Source: Gymnorhina tibicen
Taxonomy: Eukaryota > Chordata > Aves > Passeriformes > Artamidae
DNA length: 64,000 nucleotides
Direction: 5' to 3'
NCBI GenBank assembly: GCA_013399875.1
Contig: VXAZ01000561.1
Coordinates: 253,367-317,366, forward strand
This document shows positions 39,701 to 51,700 of this stretch, one piece after another (within the stretch, counting starts at the first letter, position 1; each line of letters opens with the position of its first letter). The position numbers and the translations under genes were made by a program. The notes under the pieces are model-generated. The model searched no databases, was not told the origin of the DNA, and saw only the letters and a program-made list of their open reading frames with translations.

Positions 39701-42700
39701 GGAGAACCAGAATGCTGGGGTTGCATTTATCACACCCCCCTTTTGGCTACTTTCTCTTTGTCCCTTGCTGTTACAATTGAACTTCTTGCTTGGTTTCCCT
39801 TTATGTTAAAAGTCCCTCTCTGTTTCACCCCTTTCTCTCTCCTTTGCTGGGCAGGGTGAAAAAGGGGATGCTGGCATAAAGGTAGGCATGACAAAAATGT
39901 TTTTCTAACACACAGTAGATCACCTGGGAGATACTCCTCCTTGGGCTGATGGATTGTAAGGGGAAGTTGGGTCCAAGGCAGCTCTGTGGGGTATTTGATG
40001 GAGTACACATCTGTGCTCTGATTAACCACAGACAGGCACTCCGAGCTCAGGCAATAAATGCAGCCTTTATCCATTCGGTGGAATTCGATTCTTACCAAAG
40101 GCATTTCTCTGACTATGAAGCTTGCTGGTGATTTGTTACATCTCTCTATTTGATGGGCTAGGTTGGGGTTTCCTCATAAACTCTGGTTAGCTGACGCATC
40201 AAATCCACTCAAACTCCACGATTCAGGCTGAGGTTTGGCACCAGCTTTTCTGTCTGTTTCTGGACACTTTTTATAGGCTCATATGGTCTCTGCCCAGATG
40301 TTATCTATTTGACTGAAATTTACTATACCCATATATTCAAAGTATATTACTCAATGTAGACTGTGCTTAAAACATTACAACATTGGCAAGTGTTCATGGC
40401 AGTCAGAGCACACTGTGTCATGCCATACATCTCAAACATCGTGAGGAAAGACTGGTCCTGTAAGATTTGGAAAGGCATTAACAGTGACACGTACATTTCA
40501 AGTATTTAGTGTGTGGCATGCAGCTCATTTATCAGGCAGCACATACACTTTCTATATCCTTTCCATCTGGGTGGATTACTGTTTGAAGAGAGAAAAGGCC
40601 CCTTCTTACCATGGATGTGGTACTTGGAGTTTAAAGAAATGTTCTTTGGGAATGCAGGCTCTGGGTTCATAGTTGAATAGAGCAGCAGTGATTGTCTTCC
40701 TACAAAAAACCAGTACCTCCTCAGAAATACTACAGTGCATGCAGAGTCCAAAGGTTCCCTGTGTCCATCTCCACATCAGTGTAATTCCATGAAGCACAAA
40801 GGTATTGCTCCTGTTTGTGCCAGTGTGAATGAAGGTGGAATTGCACCCAGAACTGACGTGTTTTGAGGGCTTGGAGTTTGCTGCTCTCTCGACAGCGGGT
40901 CTCCCATTAAGCTAAAAGGAAGGACTGAAGTCAGAGCGTGGCTCGAGAGGGAGCAAAGGCTTAAAGGAGAAGCTGTGTTCCGTCCCTGCTTAAACTCCCT
41001 TGTTTCACTGCTAGCATTGGAACACCTGCTTTGGTCTTGCCCATGTACAAGGACTAAGCAGCGGAGATTAAACCCACCACACTTTTTGTGATACTAAATT
41101 GCAGCTCCAAAGGGGCACCTCCCCAGTCCCAAAGCAGCAGCTTCTTTCACACACAGACTTTCATTTGTTACTGTCAAGGTCACTTTTTTCTTGACTTCCT
41201 TTCTTTTTGCTCAGAGCAGTTGAAGGGGAAGTGCAGACATATTCTTAAATCAGCAGCCAGACCTCACCCAGTAGCAGCTCCTGAGCATCCAACAGAATGT
41301 GCATTTGTTGTCTTTGGAAATGGCTTCTTTCTGTTGTCCTCCCACCTAGGAGGATTGATTGGTACTCTGGAAGACTTCTAAATCTTCCAACGCTGGATTC
41401 AATTACCTGGACTAGATTTTACCTTCTCTTTGCCTTGAGGAGCCCTGGACAAACACTATGATTCATAGTTTAGCTAAGTGGCCAATTTTGCGTCGAATAT
41501 CACTGCTTTGGCTGGCAGTGAAGAATATCTCTGGCCTGAAGAGGTTTGCTAGCATCACACAGACCCCTTGTTCATTTAATCACCTGTCCCCACCCAGTGA
41601 CAGGTGCAGCACAACCTAGATTGTCTCTCAGCTGTTTTCTTCTGTGGGCACCATTTGTACTTTGATCACGTAAGGACCTAAATCTGTGTCTCAGGAAGGT
41701 CATTAGGCAGTGATTGTGATCACCTGGGCCATTTGAATGAGCATTTGACTCACTGCCCCAGCCTGTCACATTCAGCTTCACTGATGTTTTCTTTTTTTCT
41801 GAAAGATCCATAGGATGAGGCTTTTTCTCACGCTCTGAGGAAGGAGCCATAAAGTGCGCACATCCTTTCTCAGTAACACACTGCTAATTTACCTCTTACA
41901 GCAAAGAGCAAAAACGAAGGGTGTCTGCTTTAATTGGCAGCTAATGAGCTGATCAGCGTGAGGCATCATTGGCACCAAGTGGGGATAAAGCTGCTCACAC
42001 CAGGTAGAAGGAGAGGTGTCGGTGTGGAGGGGAGAGGTGTAGCCCAGCTCTCCCAGAGACGCAGGGGAGGTGTTTCCTAAATCAGCATGAGGCTTAGGAG
42101 AGCTGGGAGATTCTACCGGTTGCCTTCCTGAAGCCCCCTGGGGAGCTGTGCTGGATGTTTTGCCTTTTGTACCCAGCTCTGGTGATGTTTCCCAGCTCCC
42201 GACTTGGCTGCACCATTCCAGTGCAGCTTTTGGTGGGCAGCTGCTGCTGCCTGGCTACGGCACCCTGTGCAGCTCCGAGGGCAGCAGGGCATCGCAAAGG
42301 GAGCAGCCCAGCGGGTACTCGCTGTGCTACAATGGCTTTCAAACACATAAGGGTTTAAAGATGTTCTGGAGAGTTGTTTTTCCTGCTTTTTCTCTGGCGC
42401 TGGGTTTCTTTCTGCTCTTCAGTGGCGCAGAGTCACGTTTGTTGCTCCCCTCTCTAATTAGCTGTAGTGCCTGTGTGATCCCGCCGGTGCCGGGGGCTGT
42501 GCCAGCGTCGTCAGGAAACACAGCGTGGGGTGGTTGCTCCGGGTTGCCTCTGTAGGGGGTTACCGTGCTCCCTCTCACCGAGGGGGCTTTGCTTTTGCGG
42601 GGCTAAATAATTCAACAGCTCTTCAGGCGGGCAGTTCTTCTAGAAAAGTCTCTGGGAAGGGGAATTACTGTCACAGGCTGGGCTACCCTATGGGGATGGT

Positions 42701-45700
42701 CTCTGCAAGCAGGGTGGGTATGTCCCAATAGAAAGCATCGGTCTTCCGTGCTTGGTCTCACTTAAAAAAAACCAAGGGAGCATAATGGGGAAGGAGAGAG
42801 AGAGCGATCCACATTCTCCAGTACAAAGTATTTCTAATTACTGGTGTACTTTTCTTACTGCTGAAAATAGGGTAGTTAGTAGGCTGTGTAGGGCAGGAGG
42901 TACCCACACTAGGTCATGTATATTATGATATTAGAAGGTGTTTTACAAAATATAGTTCACAGGATGCTGTAATTACAAAAAGTTCATTTAAAAAAATCAT
43001 ATACATATATCCCTCCTAAATAGGCCTTCCAAGCAAGGACGAAACACCCAGAACAAAATGACAGCAGTATGCAGATTGCCTGAAGATACTTTATTTTCTA
43101 GTTATCACCAGACAAAATTCAGGCTAACAGCACAAGGCAACCCTTGGATTCTCTCTCTCTCCAAATAGGTTTGTTCATCCTATAGTCAGTGTGGGCTGAG
43201 TGCCTCCCTGTGCCCTACAGCATGCTGTGACATGGGATGCGGTAGCAGGATACAGAGGCTGTGGCACTCCAGTGGGGTCAGTCCTGCTGTAAAGCTTGAG
43301 AGGTGCCACTGATGGGAAATGGCCCTAGCTAGGGCAGTCAGCTTGATGATAGTTGGGTGGGGAAAATGGTGCCTAACCTCACTTGGGAGAGTTTCTCATC
43401 ACCTGTGCCCTGGGCACTCCTCACGGAGCCCTGGGAGAACTCATCTCCTGTCTCTTGCTGTCTTTCTCTCTGTGTCTTGCTCTGCTTCTAGGGGGAGAGA
43501 GGCATGCCAGGGATGCCAGGAAGACATGGCTCTAAGGTACCTTGTAACCAGAGGAGTGACGCTTGTCTGCCTGATCTCACCCATAGCACTCGACTGCCCC
43601 TGATGCACAGGCATTTGTGTGTGTGTCTGTTAGTCATTGACTGTCCTCAGCTGAATTATTTATGCTTCTAAATTGCAGAATACAGGGCCTAATTTATGAA
43701 GGCGATGGTGGGGGAGGAAGTGTTTTACAGAGCAAATGGCATGTCCAGTCTGATGCTGACTTGCAACATCAGGATCTAAATGCTTTACGCCGGTGAGAGC
43801 AGCCAGTTGCTGATGTTTGTAAAGGGAATTGGCATTTTGTAAATTGACTTCCTAGGTGACCACTGCAGATGTGTGTTAGCCCAGCTGGGATAAGCAGGGC
43901 TGCCCAAGTGTGAACCTGGACTAATGCAGTGATGAATCAGGGTCAGTGTGTGAGCAACCCTGCATGTCTGTGGATTGCAGTTTAAGGGTAAATACTAGAA
44001 AATAACATGATCTGCGTTCACTGCTGTTGGAAGGCTGAAAAATGAGGAACAGGCATCCCAAGGCACTGCGAAGGCCTAACCAAAGGCACTTACTGCACAT
44101 TATCCCTTTCATGACTCTAGCCTGTATTCACTAAAACCTACTGACCCTGAGACAATCTGGAATGCTTTTTTCTCCCATTTATTGCATAGAATCCCTGATC
44201 TCCATCTTCTGTCCTTGTGTTTTTTAGCTTTTGTCCCTGATTTCTGTTTCAGAAAGCTGAGAGGTATGATCCTGCTGCTCTCTGGCTCCTCACTCCTTGT
44301 TTGAACTTTTCCAAGCTCTTTTCACTCTGAACTTGGCTCCCAGTCCTCCTCTCTGCCTCATGTGCTACATCCCAACCTCTCACATTTCCCAACTTCTAAC
44401 TCCACTTCGTTCCCTCCCCTCTCCTTAGTTATCCCTCATGTTTTCTTTTTTAACTGGACCTTTCCTAACCAGGACCTAACTAATACTAACACAGGATATA
44501 CAGAGATTTCAGAGCAGACGGTTGACAGGGACAACCCGCTTTTTGCATCAGCGCTGTCGAGGGAAATGTGACAGTCCCTGTGGGGGCAGCTGCCTCCTGA
44601 GGCTCTGAGGCACCCATCTCGGGTGGCAGGGCAGCCTGGGCTCCGCGGTCCCATGGCGGTGGCTTGCTCTGCACTGCAGAATGACACCTGAATTGCAGTG
44701 CTTGGAAGTCTGTTTTTTCCCCTAAGGTGTCTGGCTTCAGAGCTCTCCTGAAAGCATTTTATTGCAGGCTTTGTCTTCTGTGATAAAAACAGAATGAGGG
44801 GGAATAGCAAGGCCAAGGCTCTGGGGTACGTGCTGGTCTTTCTTGGGATGCTTGAGCTGAGGCATCTGGGCTCAAGCCTTGAGTTGGGGTTTGGGCCTTG
44901 GTCTGTCTTTGCATTCCTCAGTTATTTGACCCTGTTCTGCTTGTTGGCCTTTGCTTCACTTGGAGGACTAAAACCAGGGGCGGGGTGGGGTGGAAATCCA
45001 ATTGTCTTGACTGGGTTGTGCTCATGATGACTGCCTTTGGAAGAGCTTTCTGGAACCCAGAGCCACTGCCATAGGTGAACAACTGCTCAGGGAATGAGGA
45101 TGTGTGCTGTGTGGTGTTACAGCATTACTGCTGAGCGGTGGAAAGGAAGAGATATTTGCATTTTTAGTTTCACCTGACTGATACTGTTTTGTTTTTACAA
45201 AATGCATGTCCGAATAATTTCAAACAAGGCGTTCCTGTCTTTCCTCTCTCTGCCAGGGCGCTCCTGGGATGGCCGCCGCAGGGATGAAGGTCAGTTTTAC
45301 AGTGCAATGGCTTGAGTTGGGCACGGGCTGGAGCTGGGAGAGCGCAAGGCGATAGAAAATGGTCGGACAGCTCCCACTAAAGGGGAATGTCAGAACTGCC
45401 GTGGCGTTGGCAGAGGTACTACACCTGTATCCAGCCTCACCTCTGCTACCCGGCAGCGAGCCTGGTGAACTCGTATCACCACAGCCTCCCCCAGCTGCAC
45501 CTGCAGCCTTGCTCTTCTCCTGTGAAAACAGAGCAAGGAGCGGCAAATTTCTTTGTGCCAGCAGATGAGTCTTGTCTTCCTATGCTCCTCTGTATCTGAT
45601 AAACTTCTTGACCTACTGCAAGGTGGTTACTTTGTTCTATAGAAGCCGTGAGTCTGAGGTTTGCTGGTTTCTTAGAGCAGCCTGGGAGCTGGCTAATGAA

Positions 45701-48700
45701 GATGAAAGAAGTTGCAGGCACAAAAATATGCAACTGAAGAACTGTGATGCCCTTACTTACCAGCTCAAGGCCCCCATAGATGAATGTTCTTTTCCCCACT
45801 CTGATAGCTCTAGGAGGATTTGTGCTCTCTCCTTCTGGTTTTTCACTTTATTTTCCTGTTTCTTTCTCACCAGGGTGAGCCTGGGACTCCAGGAGACAAG
45901 GTACTCTCAGAGGGCTTTGTTCTGAGCCTGCACTTCTGGTTGGTTTGTGTATTTTTCCCTCCCTCAGCAGCTGAGGGAGCTGAGGAATGTCTGTGTACTT
46001 GCCAGTGCCCAAATCCAGGCCCCAATGGCACCTGCCACTCTAAGCAAAATGGTAGTAGGATACAGTGATACCAAGTGAGAGGGGGACCATACTGCAAATA
46101 TTTCCATCCTCCTGCTCATGTCTGTGTCAATGGGAACCTTCCAGCTGCCTTCCTCCTTTCCTCCCTACTCCACAAGATATGCACAGCATGCTATGCTTAG
46201 CAAGTAGGTTCCCTCTGCCCCTTCCCTTGTCCCACTTCTGCCTCCCAGTACTTCTGTAGACCCCAGAAGCCTTCCCATGTACCTGCAGAAGGCTGTTCTG
46301 CCGTGCTGTATGAACTGCCCTGCACAGTGTCCCCATCTCAGTGTAGCATGACCTGGTTTGAGTTCCCGAGGCAGGCATGGTGCACAAGTGCCCCATCCCT
46401 CTCCATCCCGGAGCAGCCGGCTTGGTTTCGGAGCAGCTGGCTCCTCTTGTTTGAGGCTTGCCTGGGTTATGTTACAGCACGTGACGGTCGTATAACAGAC
46501 ACCTTCTCTGTCTCTTTTCTTCCCCACGAAGGGAGATCCTGGAATCCCAGGGAGAATGGGCCCCCCAGGTTTGCCAGGGAAGAGGGGGCAGCGGGTAGGA
46601 CATTGCGTTTTTGGGCTGGGTGTCCCGGCAGCGCTGTGCTGTGTTCCCCGCGAGCGGGAGCTGCCGGGAGCCTGCCGTGTGTTGCATTATCGTGCTTGCG
46701 GGGGATTATGTGTCCTTTGCTGGCTCTTGCCCTCTTGGTGAAGTGTGTTTGCGTGTTCCCGCTTGCAGGAGGTGGGGGTCTGGTGGCAGGCAGGGCAGCA
46801 TGAGATGCCTGCGATGTAGTCTTGTCCTGGGAACGATTAAGGACAGTGCTGCATCTCTTGACTCCAGAAATAACACCCTAAACAGGGATTCAGTAATCTG
46901 ACCTCCTTCCTCAAGAAATCCACTGCTTTACACCCTAGTTCTGGCAGCACAGGATGTTTTCAGTAGCCCTTATGGACATGTGTATTCAGAAGAGTCCTTG
47001 AATGAAAAATGGGATACTAAGGCGGATTCAGGCATTCAGAGAGGCCTGGGACAGGATTATTCCTTATTATAGGAATTATACCTTTACAAAAACCCCCAAT
47101 GCCAAACCTTTTCCTTGGGTATGAGGTCCTGAAAATGTTTTCCCTCTTTCCAGGAAGAGAAGCATTAATTTAGCAATGTGCATGCCTTGGCAGGGAAAGA
47201 AAGCTGGGGCAGGGGGGTCTTACAGGTGGCTGGAAGCCAAATTACCTTGGAAAAGGGGGTCACTGCACTCTAGAACTGCCTGACAAAAAGATTGCTGCTA
47301 GTTAATTATTTTCCAGGGAGCCACCAGTGCATGTCTGTTCCTGGAGCATTGATGCAAGTCCCCTGCATGTCAGATGCGTGTCCTTGAGCTCTGATGAGCA
47401 GCACCAGCCTCTGCAGGCCAGCAGCTTGGCTCCAGGAGCCATTGTGGAGAGAGCTGGGCACCTGTGGGGGGAAAGAGGGTTTGAATTGTTCTCTATAATC
47501 TGCACAAGTTGCTGAGTCTTGGAGCTGTGGGGATAGCGGCTAAGAACACACCGTCCCCTGATGATGCATTTGAAAATTTCTTCAGGGTAGCAGAAACCTC
47601 CAATATCTGGCAAAATGCAGACTCCCAAACAGGACACTGTACTTGGAAACCATAGGTTTAGTAGCTGTATGGAATGATCTGAAGAGAACTTAACTTCAAC
47701 ATAAAGACCAGTAATTGAGCTCCAATATTCAAAATATGGCCCTGGTGTCATGGTGAACTGAGCAAAGCCACTTCGCCAAGGGAATGCCGGATGCTCTTCA
47801 TTGCTCACTGCCCATGGCGTCCTCCATGCTCCATGGTGCCTCACACAGCTCAGCCTGCAGCTCTTCAGGCATCATCTTACATCATCAGCTGCTGTCTTTG
47901 CCATTTTTGCCACTCCTGCCTTTACTGCTTTTCATGACCAGTGCGTGTCACAGAGCTTGGCTGCCAGCTGAGATGCTGCACGGCTTGGGTTTTTTTAAGA
48001 GCATGATGAGTCTGGGATTTGGAACTACGGAAGAGGAGCAGGGCATGGAGAAAGTTCTGCAATCCAACTAAAATTCACCCTCAGCAGCAGCTTCTGTGGG
48101 TATACAGATCAGGGAAAGCCTGTGCAGAAGTGACAGGGAAAAGGGTTTAGCAGACCAGAGGGATAAGGAAGATGCACAGGGGGGACCCTGGATCCCTTTG
48201 CCACTCACTTTCCTTTGGAGAGAAATGGCAATGACGCGCAAAGATAGTCAGAAGGATGGGCAGAAACATGTAATGTCTTGAGCTGGTACTGCTCAAGGAG
48301 GATGCCTTGTCTGTGTCCAAAATAAAATCCCTAGGGTAGAGAAAGAGGATGTGAAACCAGGAGCAGCTCACCCTTTTGCTGCTCCTCTAGGAGGGAGAGC
48401 CTGCAGAGTCAGCTTCGACCATGTCTGTTTTGCCAACAGGGTGAGAAGGGACGAGCTGGTGACCCTGGGCTTCCTGGACTCCCTGGCCCAAAGGTTTGTC
48501 TCTTTCCTGATTTTTTTTTTTTTCTTTTTTGGGCGAGGCCACTCCCTACCCTTTTCCTCCCTCTGTCCTGTGTGCAGCTCACACACTGTTAGCTGTGGCA
48601 GCATATTCTGCACTGCTCAGCTGAATGGCATCCTCAGACAGGGATGTGAGGGAGGCACACAAAAGATGCCTCTTTGTGAGGAATTGCATGCCCTCATGTA

Positions 48701-51700
48701 GTGAGGAGGAGGTTGTGGTCCTGAGAGCAGGACCACGGAATCGTGTTCCAGTAGTTCCCCTTTAAAAGCATGACCTCAGGTGTAACATGGCATCCAAGAT
48801 TTATGGGTGATGAGGAGAGGGGCTTTTGAGGAGCTACACTGCTGTGCTCTGGATTGGAGGAGTAGCTTTGTGCTCAGAGAGACCCAGGGCAGGCCAGATA
48901 AAACTAAGCCCTGAAACTGGCTTTTTCCCTGTACTCTGAGATTTTCAGATAGAAATCACACCTGTCAAATCAGACTTGCATAGAGTGCTTTTTCTTTGGG
49001 AAAGGGGACAGTGCAGTGAATGCCAGTGGCCATCTCAGGAGGGGATGAGGGTTCAGTGGCAAAGCTTTCCTGTTACTGCCTAATTATGTGCTCTGAGCAA
49101 AGGACGTGGTGTGCAGGCCTGAGTGGCTGATGACTACAGCTCCAGAGGGAGACATTCCAAAAGAAGCCATCGTCACGTGGTTTAATCAGCTCAGTTTCAA
49201 CAATAGAAGAACACAGTGTTCAAAGGGAGGCTGGGGGATGAGGTCTGTCCACAGGCAGCCTCGTGTTGCCCTGGGGAGTAAGTGCCATGCTGCAGCTGAA
49301 GGGATGAGTGTGGCTGTGGCTGCTGGCAGGGCTCCACAGGGCCCCTCAGGCATGACCATACTGTCCTGTTCCTGGCCAGCTGCTGCCCCTGGAGCAGTGC
49401 CTCAGTCTGCTATTAAGAGTCCAGCTGATGGACCTTGTCTTGGGCCATGTCTCTCTATGCCAGTATTTCGGCAAGTGAAATTACAGAGATGCAGAGTCTG
49501 AACTGAGACACGTGGCTTGTTCTTCTTTGAAAACAGGGAGAGAAGGGAATTGCTGAGAATGCCTTAGTGGGAGCTAAAGGAGAACCTGGCCCTCCAGGTC
49601 TGCCCGGACCCCCTGGACCAAAGGTGAGTGGTTTTTCCTTCATGGAGTTGTGTGTTGTGAGGGACTGTGCCCAGCACAAGGTTGTATAGGAAGGAGCAAA
49701 GGTTGTATTCATCTGTGCCCACCTCTGATTACCTTCTGGATGGGTATCAGGTTCTACAGAGTGTTTTAGTACTGTTGTTCTATATGCTGCAGGTGAGAGA
49801 ATTTGTGAACTGTTTTTGGAAGGAAAATACCCTTCTCGTGCTCAAATAACTCCCCTCTAGGCTCTGTTCAGTCTGAACACACCCTCTGCACTGGGTGGAA
49901 CTGCAGAAGGGTGCGTGGTGGGCAGTTGTGGCAGGAGATTTGGGCTGTCTGAGGAGAAAGTGGCACAGGAGGGTGCCTGGCTGGTGCAGTTCTGCAGTTC
50001 TTCCTCCAGGAAGTGAGAAGCCAACAGTGAAGTTGCATCCTCTGAACACAATACAGACCTATCCCTTTCCCTTTCTCTTGCCGTCAGGGAGAAGCTGGTG
50101 ACGTTGGTCAGCCTGGTGCTGCAGGATCACAGGGAGAAAAGGTATGGAGTGCTTCTGCACAACCCACCTCTGGGTTCCGAGGTTCAGTAGCTGCAGATTT
50201 GTTCCTATGTGTACAAAGCTGTAAAGGAGAATTTTAAATCGAGCTGTCCATCCCAGACTGTTTCAGAGAACCAGCAGAGAGCGATTCCTGGAGTTCATGC
50301 AAGTGTAGGGACAGGCTTTGCTGAAACTGTGATCTTGCTGTTTCAGGGGGAACGTGGTTCACCGGGAGACCAGGGACCCATGGGCCCAAGGGTAGGTGTT
50401 CTTCACTAACGAAGAGTTTTGGCCCATCAGAGGGGTCTAAGGATAGTGGGACCACACTGACAGTCCAGATTGGGTCTTGCTGTCACTGTACTCCTAGCTG
50501 GGCAGTGGCTAAGTTTGAGATGCGCTGTTTCTCCACTCCAAACCCTCACCGCCACATTAAAGGAAACAAAGTCTCCCAAGCCATCTCATTCATAGGAGGA
50601 GGTGGATTTGGGCATCCCAGTCTGGGCTCAGGCCCTTGACCTATGAGAAAAGGGCAACGAGAGGGTTGGTGCATGTCCACGTCTAACAATTGGTCAAACA
50701 ATCCAGTTCCTGGATTCTGGCCTCAACTTCACCTCTTCCCAGACTGCCAGCTTTGATGGTCATGGCATGGTGATCTGAGCTGGGCTGGCCACAATTCTGT
50801 AGAATTTCCTGAACTGCAGAGGCTTTCTTTAATAAATGAAAAACTGGACACTTATGAAATGGGCCCCTCTGAGTCCCCTTTTTCAGTGAGCCACAGCTCT
50901 GAGCACCCCAAGGGAAGGGCAGTCCCAGCCCCTGGCTAAAGACCTGATATTTTGCAGGGCCCCAAAGGAGAGCCTGGGAAGGATGAAATGATGGACTATG
51001 ATGGGAACATCAGTGAAGCTCTCCAGGTGAGCAGCTGCCCTCTTGTCCTGTGAAGTGACTTCTGGATGCTTTACTCTGTTTCCCAGGGGATACAGACAGC
51101 TGGGAACAATGTAGATCTGCTTCCTGGGCAGCAGCAGCAAAGGGAAGCACTTGGTTGTGCCACAGTCCCCTTCATCCCACAGCTCCCTGCATGTAGTGTT
51201 TTGGTAAATACCTGTGCACCTGGCTGGGCTGATGTATTGACACTGGTGGATACAGAGATCACATGAACCCCCTTGGGAGTGGCCCATGGCCTGGGGTGGG
51301 TGGTGAATAAAGTTTCCAAGGCTTCCTCGCAAGCGTGTGCGGATGAAGTGCAGTGAGCGAGTGGCTGTGCCCAGCTCTGGGTTGGCCTGGGTCCCACTGG
51401 GAAAAAGGAGAAATTGTAGAATAGCAGCTCTGTGGGACTCGGAGTGAGGTTTCTAGGTTTGGTTTGGGTTTTTTTTGATCTTATTAATTTTGTAGGCTCC
51501 TTGCTCATTTGGGCCAGTGGAGAATAAGCCAACTCCAGGAAAAAGCTTACTTTTCCAATGGCTGTTTTCATTTCTTATTTTAATTTTATTTTTTTCACTT
51601 TTTTTTTCTAGGAAATACGAACTTTGGCCTTGATGGTGAGTTCCTGTCTTTGCTGTGGGGTTTTACGCAAGTAGCCATATGTCCATCCTAAGCAGATGGC

